A stretch of 64,000 bases of DNA from Coffea arabica. Its lineage: Eukaryota; Streptophyta; Magnoliopsida; Gentianales; Rubiaceae. Where the stretch lies: the NCBI RefSeq assembly GCF_036785885.1, contig NC_092329.1:4402001-4466000 (forward strand). Direction: 5' to 3'. Of this stretch, positions 1-12,618 are shown piece after piece. The notes beneath the pieces were generated by a model, which made no database searches, was not told the origin of the DNA, and was given only the letters and a program-made list of their open reading frames with translations. The position numbers and the translations under genes were made by a program. The stretch's first letter is position 1. Every line of letters begins with the position of its first letter.

Positions 1-203
1 GACTGCTCATTTATCCTTATCACAAAATTGAATACAGTTCAAACTGATTCAAAGAAGGTCACAATACAATAGGCAAATCAAGTTTTGAGTATTGAGTCAT
101 TAATTGTGAAAAACAAGCACCAAACAAGTATCATAACTTGACCATTTTCGCAACAGCATGCTCCAACCAAGAGATACGCAATACAACTTTCATGAAGTAT
201 TAC

Positions 204-1718
204 CTCCTCAAAAGGGTCATCGAGAGTCCCTTCAAAAAGCCAAGAATCAAGACCCTCAACATAAGGCAGTAGACTCCCAGTAAATATGTAAAGTAACATC
301 CGATAAGCATCCTCCTGAAAGAGCATTATTTGGATCAGCAAAGCTTAATCAAGGCATGCACAGAAACTGGGTACAGAAACTCTTTGACACGACCAACATA
401 GCTTCACAACCTCACCCCCTTGCACAAGACAAACTTCATCAAGTTTTCTGTATAGCTGATTAAGAATGTAAACAGCAACATCTGCTGCTGCTATATAAGA
501 ATTGGGTTCAAAATAGGCTCCTGGAACAGCTTCATGCACAATTTGCAACAGATACTCAGCTCCTGAGCACAGACTACAAAAGACAAACACAATCAGGAGC
601 TATTACAAAATGAAATCTCCAGAAAGAGAACCAAGCTGCTAATATCAATGCACTAGACAACAAAGGGCAATATAAAAAGTGTGTCCATCTAGTTGTGCTT
701 CTATCTAGTTGACAGAAGTACGTATAGTACAAAACACTGGCCACACAGAAGTTCCACAAAGCAAAAACAACTGCAGTGCTCTCAACAGAGTAAAGTATGG
801 AAGGGAAAAGTAAGAAAGCAAGAATCAAGTCCTACAACAATATAAAAACCAGGTGTTTTTGCTAATTAAATTTGCAAGAGACGTGATGAAACTGTGATCT
901 TTTCAACGAAGACGGAAGATTCTTGAGATGAGAGGTTTATTTGCTCGAAGACAACCAACTAGGGAAACCATGTATTTCCTTAATCCAACAAAATCTCTCA
1001 GTGGTATTCACACCTTGATAAAGAGCTCGACAGTCCCAAGAGGGTTGCAATCATTTTACCATCACCGGTACTTATGTTTTCTTCCTCTCTCAAAGCAACA
1101 TCTCGCAATTTCTACACCCAAAGAATCAGAAGCAAACAAACAGGTATTGAAACATTTGTCTTGAAACCAGCAATCATAAGCATGAAAAAAAAACAAAAGG
1201 CAGTAACTTTTAACATAGTATAAAAAAACATACTTTAAGCCAGGCAGAAACAGAGCAAGCAAATGCTCGCAAAGTAGGTGGAGGTGATCGAGCTGATTTG
1301 TGAATCTTATTCACAAGGATTTCCACCAGTTTTAAACAAGTAGCGGCATAGGTGAACTGATCAAGAATGCCGTAAAGACTCGTCCGCGTGAGATGGGATA
1401 CATAAATCCCAGTTTTAACTCGAAAAGACTGCCCAATATGGTCCCAATAAAACAAATCACTTGAGAAACCTTGGCATATATGCAACGCTCCTTTCACCTA
1501 AAACCAAATGGAAAAAGGCTACATTCAAAACTTCAACTCTACAAAAACTTGTGGTCACTTCATAAACCATGTTTAAAAAAGAAAAAAATTTAGGAAGAAA
1601 TAGTTGAACATACCAATTCAATTTCACTAGTACTTAAAGAAGGCAACGGGGCTGCAAAATGTAAGCCATCAGAGAAAGAACTGTGAACTTTACTGATTAA
1701 ACTTGCTGGAACTTCCAT
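204..1718 (-). CDS. GCP5: gamma-tubulin complex component 5-like (Spc97/Spc98 family), 5' part only
   Basis: Five coding exons are readable on the minus strand: 1614-1718, 1234-1497, 1014-1111, 411-573 and 204-314. All have GT-AG borders and compatible phases, and they give about 247 N-terminal residues. The start is the ATG at 1718, which opens MEVPASLISK and splices in frame to VKGALHICQG. The segment AYRMLLYIFTGSLLPYVEGL followed by DSWLFEGTLDDPFEE is the conserved GRIP1-type motif of Spc97/Spc98 proteins, and its wording is closest to plant GCP5. The family helps form gamma-tubulin ring complexes that nucleate microtubules at the cortex and spindle. Plant members approach 1000 residues, so roughly three quarters of the gene lies beyond the left edge; positions 1-203 are intron. 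GCP6 or GCP4 are less likely assignments. The exon 4 donor (GAG then GTTGTG) is weak but keeps the frame. Confidence 0.85.
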
Positions 1719-3725
1719 TCTGGTTCGATCAATTAAATCAATCTATCTATCAGCTATAATACCAACAAAAGCGAGGAATGGCGGAGTTTCTTCTTCCCAT
1801 TTTGGAGAAGAATTTTACATACCCGTCTTCCTGACTAGACGAAAATGCTGCCAGAAAAACAAAAAGGGCTGATTTTAGGATAATCTGTCCTGCTTTGTGG
1901 GCTGCTGGGCTGTCGAATAATAATGATGCAAGGGCAGAAAGGATGTTTTTTTTCGAAGAGGGGCCGGAGTTGGAGGTAATGGCCGGAAAGGGCAAGGAAG
2001 AAATAAATGAAATGGCGGGGCAAATTGCCCAAATAGTCGTCAGTTTAATTTTAACCTTTTTCATCTCAAAAAAAAATTTTTGTTTTTTGTTTTTATATTG
2101 AACAACTTGACCGCACTTAATAGTGAACAAATAATTGGAAAATTTTGGTAAAAGACAAAAGGAAAAATTGAAATTCATACGTATGCTGGAATTTTCTTTT
2201 TGGTTTTTGGTTTTTATATTGAACAATTTGATTGCACTTAATACTGGAATAAATAATTGGAAAATTTTGGTAAAAGGAATTAAGGAGAAATGAAATTCAG
2301 AAGTATGGTGTAATTTTTGAGAAATTTTTGAACGGGGTCTGGTTACTAATCATGGATTAAAAAAGATCATAAGTTTACTGTTAAATGATTAAATTATTCT
2401 CGTAACAAGGGGCATATTATTTATTTAATTGTAATGTGTACCTTAATGAATAAAAATGTACACTTTGATAAATGCATGCACATTGAAAATTGAGAGATGT
2501 ACACATATGTATATTCAAATGTTCATCTATGCGAGAAAGAGGAAATATAAGTGAGATGTTTCGGATTCGAACTCTCTCACTTACACTTTTAAAAAATATT
2601 CATTTATGATGTATGTGCATATACAAGTGCTAATACGTACATCAAGGATATTCGTAATTTTTTTCTATAAAATAAATTTTTTCACCGTTTATGAAGAATA
2701 ACTCGTACCATTTACAAATTTTCTGAAAATTACTTATAAATTGCTATTCTTCCTATTTCTTTTTTCTATAATGTTTCCTGAATAAAAAAATCAACAGAGT
2801 ACCTGTATACTCAATAAGTTCAAGAAAGAAAATATAAAAAAGAAAATTGTCCGACTAGATTTTAATTTGCTTGGTATTTTATGGGTTGATAGTCTATAAC
2901 CCTATTATGCTTCTTTTTTTTTTTTGTTTATACTTTCAAAAGTTAAAAGTGATCTTGCATTCAAATTGGGAATTTGTTTTTCATTTAAACAAAATATCTT
3001 ACTATTTTTTTTTTAATTAGTAACTTTTCCTTGAAACGATGTCAAGTGGGATTCATATTGTTCTGCAAAACTTGTTTTGCTCATCATTGTATTCCTTTTT
3101 TGAATGATGTGTATCTATGGTGGACAAATTCCAGGATAGACGCTACAATGGCAACTAGGATTGGAGGACAACTAGAACTATAGACTATAAAGAGTGGCTT
3201 GGTAACTGAGCACCAGAAAGTATCCTCGTCAGTTTCGAAATGTAAGCAAGCAGTACAAAAGAAGAAAGAAGGATCATGGAGTTCCCTAAATTGGAAAATG
3301 AGAGAAAATAAAGAACAATTTCCACAAGAATTCAAGACAACATTGAACTTTTTAGCATATATTTACAGACTATACTGAATTGAGTGCTGCTATGCTAACA
3401 TCAATAATGGAATACATCACTCTCTACTTGCTTGGAGTGATAGTCTTCCGTTAGAAAGTCATACAACAACTTCTGCACAGGCTGTATCATTATGCAGGGT
3501 GCGACTGGCCACAGTTCCAATTCAGAACTCAGAAGTGGCTCAGCTTAATAAAGCCATCCATGATTGAACTATTGGAGACTATATCATGCCTTGTGGACAC
3601 TGAAATTCTGCTGCACGACTGCCCCTTATGCTTTTAACTTGACCCAGCTACTTGCCAACTCCTGTGCAAGGCTAGCTACCCTAAGGCCTTGCATGAAATT
3701 TCAATTTCCTTCATAATCTATTGTC
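1719..3725. other. intergenic region between the GCP5-like and MAPKKK genes
   Basis: This holds the 5' flank of the GCP5-like gene (1719 to about 2060), a 121-bp imperfect tandem duplication (listed separately), AT-rich DNA with no convincing coding signal, and probably the 3' UTR of the MAPKKK gene (about 3340-3725). No RNA gene was seen. Confidence 0.6.
2081..2322. repeat. 121-bp imperfect tandem duplication
   Basis: The string TTTTATATTGAACAA at 2091 recurs at 2212. Each is followed by the same order of motifs: GCACTTAATA, AAATAATTGGAAAATTTTGG, then GAAATTCA. The period is 121 bp with scattered mismatches and small indels, so it is not very recent. Confidence 0.75.
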
Positions 3726-6700
3726 TCAAACCTGCCAGCGTGGGGTTTTCCCTCCTTCATGTTTTCCAAAACACTGTTTTGTAACTTTTTTACGATCGAC
3801 AGAGAACCCAAAAACATAAATGTTGTCAAAAGGCCTCTTATTAATCCCCGTACCCACTGGTAAACTGTTGCAAATGTTAGGAGGGCTAATATTTCGTGAA
3901 GTAGTGTTGAGCTCCGGTGAAGAGACATCAAGGGTTGAACAAGGAGACTGACGGGAAGCGAATCCAAAATCTGAGACTTGAGGAGAAGATTGCAGGCATT
4001 CGCTGGAACAATAGACGAGTTCTCCAGTTACTAAGCCGGTCGTAATACATTTGCCCACTGTTCCCTAGTATTTCAGCAAATTCAACCACCAAACAGCAGT
4101 GGGGTGGGTAGAAGGAAAATATTACCTGTTGTGGGGCACTTCCCTATTCTTAACAGATAGGCTTGGCAGATCTGACATCAAATTCTTGGTACGCTCTATG
4201 GAATCTTTTGGGTTTTGTGGCTTATCCTGTAACAGACCATGAATTAGTACCAACTCGTGTACATTACAATTTAGGAAAACACATGCATTTATGAAACATA
4301 ACGTAATAGTTTCAAGCTCGACAGCAATTGCACAGACTATATACTAGAAGAAGTGTGGTAGGACTAATCAAAGTTTTATAAAGGGAAAGGATGAGAACAT
4401 TACAGATAATGTCACTCCAGAAAATTCTTCCAAGCAGCTTGCTACATTTTGATCACATGAATTTCTTAAGAAAGCATGCCCAAGCAACACAGCAGCTGAT
4501 GGCCGATCTTCAGGCCGACGCTGAAAGCACCGTTGAAGGAAATCCTTCCCTTCTGGAGATAAGGTCTCAGGTATATGTGGCGATCTGTTCAACACATTGA
4601 ACATAGCTTGCACCTAATATTAAGTACAATGACATGACTTGTCAGGAATCGCTCTTTGGAACAATCTAATGCTGAAAGGAGATAAAAACACTGATGGTTA
4701 CTCAATTATTTCGTCGATCTCCCCTAATAGACTAATCAGCTTGATATAATTCTAGGCGTGTACTCAGAAAATGATAAGCTGGGAGTGTTATTTGTTAACA
4801 ATTAAAATACTTTCCGAGTCTATGAACTAAACAATGGCAACTAAAACAGAGATATTTTCGCACTTGATTTTTTTTTTTTTTTTTTTGGTTTGTCACTAAC
4901 TAATTTTAGAGATCATGAGGACTCAACAGTTTCCTTGCCAGGATCAAGTTTTATAAATCAAGAAAGAAAATTTTCTCCAGAAAAGCACTAGCTAAAGCTG
5001 AGTCATAAGCCTACCCCATTAAATTCACTCCATGGAGGTTTTGCTGTTAACATTTCAATTACTGTACAACCCAAGCTCCATATATCAACCCCATAGGCAA
5101 GCTCTGAATTGGTATCTTTTCGCATAGCAGCCTGCAAGACCTATAAAAGAAGGAAAAGCATTGGAGTTTAAGCAGCTACAATCAGCTTGGTAATGATAAA
5201 TGAGTGCTGCATGTAATTTGTACCTCTGGAGCCATCCAATGAGGACTTCCTTTCAAAGAAAGATCAGTGGCATGTCCTGTAAGCTGAATAGACAATAATC
5301 TTACCACGCAAAATTTGAGCAAAGGAAGAAAGAACAAAATACTGATTCTCTTAGCAGTAAATTCCGTACATTTCAAATGAATTAATTGGTGAAACGAGTC
5401 AGAATGTTGTCTCAAAATCACATCAAAAAGGAAATGTCCACTTCCTAAATTTTTGTAAGCTATTCTAGTTAGTTATATGTGGAAAATGGAGGAGTTGCTT
5501 CTATTCAGACACTTATTATCCAGATTAGAAAAGTTGTTAACCCAGTGAGAGAGTTTTCTACGCTATGCAGTGCGCTGTCTTGTAGAATCTCAGATTATGA
5601 GAAGGCGTACATAGGCAACAATAACTGCTGAAAGTGTTGAACTCATGAATAAAAGCGAGACAGAAAGCTTCACCCAATTTGCAAAATTCTAATGCATGGA
5701 GTTCAAAATGTATTTAACAAGATTAAACTTGTAGTAAAAACTTGAGGAACTCACATGTTTTGCCAAACCGAAGTCTGCAAGCTTGACAACTCCATTTGCA
5801 TCTACTAGCAAATTTGCCCCTTTAATGTCCCTATGTAGGAGAACCACAAATCATCAACATTTAAGAAACTATTTAATATAGCATCAATATATTAATCAGG
5901 CCTTTCAAAGATGTTCTTTCGCTGAACAATTAGAGGTTCAAAACATGCCTCACACTTTATTGCCAACTGCAATTCAATTTATAATACTTTTCTCTTTGTA
6001 AAGTAGATTTAAAGAAGATATTTCACGAACCATAATATGGTTAAGAGAGATTATGAGAATGGAGTGTACTCAACCAACCTCATAAACAATGTGGTTTACC
6101 TGTGTATTGTCTTCTTACTGTGTAAGTAAGCCAATCCTGAGACGATGTGACGAGTAAAATTGCGAACTATACTCTCTGTCATAGCTCCACAGTGGTCACG
6201 AACATACTTATTTATTGATCCTGGATGAACATACTCCAAATATATGCAAAAGCGATCTTCAATCTACACAAAGTAGCATTTAACACTTCAGTGTGCTTGT
6301 ACTTCTCCAAGGGAAAACATGGCTGAATAGACTAGTACAAAGCAGAGAGTTACTTACGGTTCCACTGCCATAATACTGTACAATATTTGGATGCTTAAAT
6401 TGACGAAGAACTTTGATCTCCTGAACAAAAGAAAGCACATTGAAAATTATTTTTTGCCTGATAAATAATACGGAGAGAAAGCAATGTATATATGCAATTA
6501 GTTAAACATATGGTTCTCTTCTCTGGTCCGTTTTACTGAATTTGCAGCTTTTCAAATACGATAGACTAAGAGTTCCACTATTTAGAGATGTAGCACTGCT
6601 CGAGTAGCATATGACCCTAGTATCATCTTTAAGACCTTGCATTACAGTCAAGAAGTTCAAGTTTCTCCACACTGTTAACAAGCTTCCAAAGTCATTGCAA

Positions 6701-8621
6701 TTGCAGCAGGGAAAATAGATAAGACGGTAATAGTAACAGAAAACAAATCTAAAAGCAGTACATCTTAAATCCACATAAATGTCAAACCACATAAACTGAC
6801 TACAAAGGGTGAAAGATTTTCTTAGAATATCAGTTGATGGCCAAAACTGATATTACAGAGAAACAAACTCACCAAGAGATTGACATTTATAGAGCTTTTC
6901 TCCATTTTTAAAGTAAGCACAAAACATCAGTAACATAATTGTGTAAAACAAAAACTACCTGCTCTAACTGCTTTATGCATTCTTGAGCTTTAGAATCGTC
7001 AGGAACAAGATCAACCTCTTTCATGGCGCACAGAGCTCCAGTTTTACTGCCATAAAATAAAACCAAATCTTATGTTCCTGTATCAGCAGAAACAGGAAGA
7101 AACATCAGATTGGCAACCTACCAGTTCGTTGCAACATAAACACTTCCATATGTACCACGTCCTATGAGTTTTCCTTTTTTCCATTGTGCTATAACTGGTG
7201 ATACATCTGATTTGTCCACGTTTTGATGGGTTAGGGATGATTGCGATGGCCTTAAAACTCCTGGTGGAAGAGGCAATGGGTGGACATTGGCATTGTTACC
7301 ATCGAGCCATGTCTCTGAGTGAGATTTATGATATGAATGCAACGCAGCACCATTGTTTTTCCTGACATTCATGCAAGGATTTTGTGATGTTGGGCTTCGA
7401 ACCGGTGAATGATCAGGGCTACATGGAAGTTTTGTGGGCAACAATGGTGGGGGAGAACCAGTGACCCTGTCCTGAGGTGAAGTTTCTAAAGCAGATGAAG
7501 CTCGAAATGGGTAATGGAAATCCACCGTACTGAATCTTGGGCTAAGAGCTGGACTTGAAAAACCACTACTGGGAGCACTCCTTGCAGGAATATTAACCCT
7601 AAAGTCACGTCGAACCCCCTCAACATTAAGGCCATTGAAGAATCCCCTGCGACGGTAAGTTGGAGATTTAGAAGATCTCCTGACCAGATCATCACTACTT
7701 TTCCCCAATATTCCTTGAAAGGAATTGCTGCAATATATCACGGATACAGAAACTAGAATTAAATTCAACATTGATCCCACTAATATTAAGAGGATACAAA
7801 ATCTTATTCTACATTAAACCCAAAAAACATGCAAACGCACACAGACATACAAGTACAAAGTAGATGTTATAACAGAAACATCACAGTTTCAAACACTCAA
7901 CTACCTTTGCCAAATGTGCAAGATACTTAAATCAAAGAAAGGTCCAAACTTGGAAAACTGGTAACCTTTTTTTCAGCTTTTCATCCGACATTTTAGATTA
8001 TTTTGTTCTGGTATAACACACATATAACTGGCCAATCTAGGGATTTCTCCAGTTCTCATATTTCCCCCATCCACTTTAGTAGAAACAACTCCCCTTTTCG
8101 AGCCTGAAAAAGCAAGTACCTATTAGAGACTAGTTCCTATAAATTCACAGATTAGATTTTCTGCCTCGACTAATTTACAATTTGATCAGTTTCATAAAAT
8201 CAGATAAAATTCCTAATTTGAGGAGAAAGGCAAAGGAAGACTCTCACCCTGTAATTGCAGGGCTTGAGGAGGGATCTAATTCCCCCCTGCAGCTTGGCCC
8301 TTCTCTTGGTAAAGGCAAATTATCGCAACTTCTACTACTTCTTCGAGTGGAAGACAATTCTGGAAGAGGCAGGGGCTGAGGCACGGCAGATCTTGACCAG
8401 TGGTGACGTGACCTGAACCAACTGGACCCAGAACCCTTTTCCGGGGAGGCCGGCAAGGACTTAACTTGCCACACACCAAGCTCATCATCCCCAACGTGCC
8501 TCAATTTAGGCTGCCTAATTAGCTTTCTCTTGGAATTACCTTTCAGGGGTGAATCAGAAGGGGAAGTGGAAGCTGAAGAAGTTGCAGAGGAAGGTGAAAA
8601 TGCAGCCCATTTAGGAAGCAT
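3726..8621 (-). CDS. MAPKKK5: MEKK-type mitogen-activated protein kinase kinase kinase (MAPKKK3/5-like)
   Basis: Eleven minus-strand exons are readable: 8248-8621, 7122-7727, 6959-7046, 6358-6420, 6100-6263, 5755-5830, 5224-5283, 5015-5140, 4404-4613, about 4140-4226 and 3726-4064. The start is the ATG at 8621 ([10 protein letters not shown]). Residues 1-300 are a Ser/Pro-rich N-terminal region. The kinase domain spans about 307-568: glycine loop [11 protein letters not shown], lysine in CAMKEVD (about residue 336), catalytic loop [14 protein letters not shown] in LADFGLAKH, then GSPHWMAPE and a C-lobe ending near GHAFLRNS. A Ser-rich tail follows. With an 87-nt tenth exon the product is about 730 aa, close to the roughly 716 aa I recall for Arabidopsis MAPKKK5. 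The family phosphorylates MAPKKs in immune and developmental MAPK cascades. The last junction is uncertain: the better-looking donor at 4125 gives a 61-bp intron and an early stop at 4031, while the donor at 4139 gives a 75-bp intron and keeps the long tail open. Confidence 0.88.
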
Positions 8622-9266
8622 TTGATCATTTGAATTATTGAGAATTGCTATGACAATTGCTATCTGTATAATTGGAAAATAACGTTGTCTTCATCTTATG
8701 AAACAAGCATTAATGAACTGCTAGTAGTACAAGACTAGTAAGCTAAGTAAGGAAGGTTTATTACTAGTGATGATGGAGACGGAACAAAAATATTTGGCGG
8801 TGGAGGGAAGCTGGCAATGGTGGCTTTGGTGCGGCATTGAACTTTGAAGAAAACGTGAGAGTCATCGCATGATCTAATTCTGCACGAAATCCACGACACT
8901 TAATACTACTAATTTGTCAATGCTGGAAGTTGAAGTCTTGTTCGTTTTTTTTTTTTTCTTTTTACTTTTGATTCGAAAATCCCATTTCCATGCAATATCA
9001 AAAGATTTGGTCCTTTGAGTTGGGGATTGAAGACATTCACGGGATTTCAGTCTTCCTCCCTTTGTATTTGTACTTCTTTGGTGTTTTTTTTTATTTATTT
9101 TTTAACTTGCTAAGTAAAAATTAAATAAGGAAAGGGAGGAAAAGTATAGCAACTTTCCTCCTTATCATGATGGGAGTTTGCTTTGACTCGTACACAAAAG
9201 AATGTCTAGTTCAATCAGTGACCCATTGTTTGACATTTCTTTTAATTCATGTTACTAATTATAATT
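8622..9266. other. 5' flank of the MAPKKK gene
   Basis: Upstream DNA of the minus-strand MAPKKK gene. It has pyrimidine/purine tracts typical of a leader near 8640-8830, T-rich runs at 8946-8961 and 9084-9100, and no other gene. No clear TATA box could be assigned. Confidence 0.4.
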
Positions 9267-9432
9267 TTTGGATAGCACAAATATCTCAAATAATATTTCA
9301 CTTAAATCATAAACACATTTTTCAACCCACCTTTTTATATTCTCAATTACCTTTTTATCTCGCATACATCACATCACAAAAAGTACTACATTTATTATTC
9401 TAAATAATATTTCAAATAATACTCTATCCAAA
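9267..9432. mobile_element. MITE, TTTGGATAG family
   Basis: A short AT-rich element is bounded by TTTGGATAG on the left and CTATCCAAA on the right, a perfect 9-bp terminal inverted repeat. The body carries the phrases AATAATATTTCACTT, CATACATCACATCACAAAAAG and AATAATATTTCAAATAAT. These recur near 14.1, 23.95, 26.2, 30.7, 39.0 and 46.0 kb, so this is a multicopy family. Confidence 0.65.
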
Positions 9433-9624
9433 CAAACCCATTAATTATTGTCTATATTGATCAACTAAGCTTAGCTAACTACCTCCGAGAACAGAGCAAA
9501 TCACTGTATTTTTCTTACAGTTGACAAGTAATATCTTTATAAAATCTATATCTATATGTATTGCAGATGGGGTTTTTAGCAGAGAGCTAAGTGACTTATC
9601 ATGTCCCACCAATTTTGTTTCAGA

Positions 9625-10790
9625 ATATACATGTAATCCCAGCAGATGCCAAGTACCGGATTGCACCACAGCAGTTCCAGTTGTCATTTGAGAATGATAC
9701 AAAAATAGTAAAGATTTTAGATGATTGTGCAACCATCCCCCGTTTCAAGTTCAATTTGGTCAAATTGAGACATATAGAACAGTACATGGATAACAATCTG
9801 CAATTGATAGGTACGTCCTCACAATTAATATCATTTTTATTATATTTCTGCAAATCAATTGCTATTATTAAAATTTTTTATTTATTACAGATGTAATTTG
9901 TTTAGTTATATCTGTTGGTCCATACTATCAGATATCTACTAATAGCAAAATTGGTCGGGAGATACTATTGGTTGACAAAAGGTTAGTTAACAAATCTCGA
10001 CATTTTTAAAACTTTTTATTTTTAGGGAATTTAGATTTGCACTTATCAAAATTTTGTTAACATAGTTTGACAGTAGCTCGATTCATATTGTGGGATAAAT
10101 TTGCAAATGATGATGGGAGAACGGTTATATCAGTCTGCCACAAAAAATAATATTTTAATAGTATGTGATATTTGCATACGAAATTTCAGAGGTAAATCAA
10201 TTGCTTTTAGTTATATTCTATATAATTTGAATAGCTTTTGAGCGAACATAACCATGTTATGCAGGACCATCACTGTGTACAATTGGAGCTAGCAAATTGT
10301 ATATTAATCACAATTTAGATTTTACTCGATACCTGCACAGTTGGTGAATTTCTCAGTAACACTATACCAAACTATTAATATTGTTTCGTACTTTTATTGA
10401 CATGTTTCAAAAAATTACAGGTTTGAAAATAATACATGTGTCCGCAAGTTAGTTACGTGGCTAAGATCAAGCAATTTCACAACACCACAAGCACTGTTGA
10501 TAGCAAATTCAAAGAGAATATGGATATCTGAATATACAATCATGCCTACGGTAAGCTTACTCAATTTTAATTAATTACTGAACGAATTTTTTTAATTTAT
10601 AATCATAACCTATATCTTATTTCATTCTTATTAGGTTAAATATTTTCAAATACTTATTTACATTTAGAGCATTAACATAGAAAATATGTTCTACGAGCTA
10701 TGCAAAAATTGTGGACAACTATGTAAAAGTCATTTTTCAAAGACAGTGTGTATGCATTGTAATAACGTGGTTGACACTGTTATTGGGTAA
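9625..10790 (+). pseudogene. RPA70-like (replication protein A large subunit) OB-fold/zinc-finger remnant
   Basis: Several plus-strand exon-like blocks lie in order. 9625-9810 encodes NIHVIPADAKYRIAPQQFQL and RFKFNLVKLRHIEQ. 9891-9982 encodes DVICLVISVGPYYQI...GREILLVDK. Near 10070 a block reads LTVARFILWDKFANDDGR. Near 10263 comes GPSLCTIGASKLYINHNLDF. 10422-10549 holds RKLVTWLRSS and IANSKRIWISEY. 10669-10790 has a Cys4 pattern (CKNC ... CMHC). This order (OB fold, DIIG-like strand, LW strand, short linker, zinc finger in the last OB fold) is that of RPA70-like proteins carried by plant Helitrons. The start is missing and frames change between blocks, so it is probably non-functional. It sits just upstream of a Helitron 3' end. 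Confidence 0.7.
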
Positions 10791-11257
10791 TTAATTTCAT
10801 ATATATTTAATTTCAATATATTTTTATGTATTGTATATAATATTTTATTTGTCAAACAGATACAATATTAACATACAAATCAGAGATTCCAGTGGTAACA
10901 TGCATCTTAATCTATAAAACAGACATGTACGATTCGTATTTGGTTGTGATGCTTCTTATCTCAGAGAATTACAAAGGAAGGTAGAATTTCTTAATATACA
11001 TTTATTTTTTATAGTACTATTCATAAATTATGTAAAAAAATACACTAATTTCGTATGTTATTAATTTCGTACATCTTCCGAAAAAAGACGGTTCTTGAAT
11101 AATATACACATTCTATCATATTTCAAGCTATTGTTAAACAGATATTACATTTTAATTTTGTTGCTACAATTTTTTCACCGTTATTTGCTCACCTTTTTAT
11201 TTTTATTTTTTTCAATAATGTTAGCACCGTGCGTATACGCACGGGTATTCCCACTAG
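9625..11257 (+). mobile_element. Helitron, 3' part (5' end not found)
   Basis: The 3' terminus is diagnostic: the perfect 18-bp palindrome CCGTGCGTATACGCACGG (11227-11244), then nine bases, then CTAG (11254-11257) and a T. That is the hairpin plus CTRR end with a 3' T target expected of Helitrons. The element contains the RPA-like remnant above. No Rep/helicase coding was seen and no convincing 5' TC end could be placed, so the start given is only the first recognisable coding position. It is probably a non-autonomous or truncated copy. Confidence 0.72.
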
Positions 11258-11497
11258 TTTACAAGTAAGCTCGAATAATTGCTGAAAATCGTGTGACTAA
11301 TGCAATTGAAATGCTGTGATCACTTGGCTGACCTTTTCGAAGTAGTAGCAAATGTGGGGTTTTACCGTTTTGAGTCTCTTTCTCACGCAATTGCGTGTAC
11401 TAAGTCAATACGCCTAATTGCTCAAGAAAATTAGAGAATAGTATTGTAAGTAGCACAAGTATTGTTTTACTCTGCTTCAAGACTTTTTTTTTTATTA

Positions 11498-11684
11498 GGG
11501 ATAATGTCAGAAACCTCCCTAAGGTTTCTAACAATTTCACAAAAGCTCCCCTTAATATTTTGAAATTACACATACCACTCCTATTGCTGCAAAAGTGATC
11601 TACTACCCCTTATATAGGATACTTAATGACATTTTTTTTTTTGGAAAATTTCAGAAATTCCAAGAAAAATCAAATTTGACTTAT

Positions 11685-11718
<34 letters not shown>

Positions 11719-12609
11719 CCTGTTTTGCTAAATTCCTACCATTCATTTCTTTCTACCTAATATTTTTCCTCCAATTCAAGACCAAATTCTATCTATCATC
11801 TCTTGCCCGTATTTATTCCTCCCCCTTCCCTTCTTCTTCTTCTTTTTTTATCTTTAATCTCATCTTTTTTTTTTGCAAATATGATTAGATTCATCATTTT
11901 TTATCCTTCTAATTCTAAGTGTAATGGGTTTGATTTTTCTATGTCTACTTATTTTATCCAATGTTGATTGATTATGGGTGACAAAATTTAGTGATGTCAA
12001 AGGTCAAGAATTTGAGAGATGGATGGGCTTTAGAAATGGGTGGTTGAAAAAAAATATATAAAGAAGGCTGCAAAAAGAGGAAGATAAAAGAGATATGTTA
12101 TTGATTGTTGATAAAGTGTTAGTTTTGGATAAAATTTGAGACCAAGTTTTATCCAATTTAGCACCAAATGACGAATTTAATTGACTTGTGTAGTAAGTGT
12201 AGGCGATTGGGGTTACTGGATATAAATTAGGTTGTAATGTTTTAAGTGCTAGAATTATTAGAATTTATTTTGATTTAGATTGGGGTGTTTGCTTGGCTTT
12301 TGTGATGACGTTGCTTGGAAGAAGACAATCATCATAGTTGAATTATTTTTTCCAAACTTTTATTTTTGACAGAAAGAATTTATTGGCTTTGGTGTTGGAA
12401 GAAAGGCAATCAACAAAGCTCTTCTTATTTTTCCTTTTTATCTTTTTGACAAAAGAGTAGTTTAGGATATTTGAAGGAATTGGTAGCCTATTAGGCCTAT
12501 TTTGAAGCATAAATAGTGAAAGCAAGGGAGGTGAGTGTAATTTTTGAAACCTAAAGGAAGCTTCTCAAAATTGTTAGAGAACCTCAAGAGAGGTTTCTGA
12601 AATGATCCC
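11498..12609. mobile_element. Mutator-like TIR element (non-autonomous), family 1 copy A
   Basis: It begins GGGATAATGTCAGAAACCTC and ends with the inverse (…GAGGTTTCTGAAATGATCCC), giving imperfect inverted repeats of about 54 bp. It is flanked by a perfect 9-bp target duplication, TTTTTATTA (11489-11497 and 12610-12618). Long TIRs with a 9-bp duplication are the Mutator-superfamily signature. The 1112-bp body is AT-rich, includes a (TC)n run near 11690-11711, and shows no transposase. Two relatives lie at 31239-32254 and 59889-60650. Confidence 0.85.
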
Positions 12610-12618
12610 TTTTTATTA

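Noticed and set aside
7486-7695. Alternative minus-strand frame in MAPKKK exon 2
   Set aside because: Shadow of the Ser/Pro-rich coding frame, which splices correctly on both sides.
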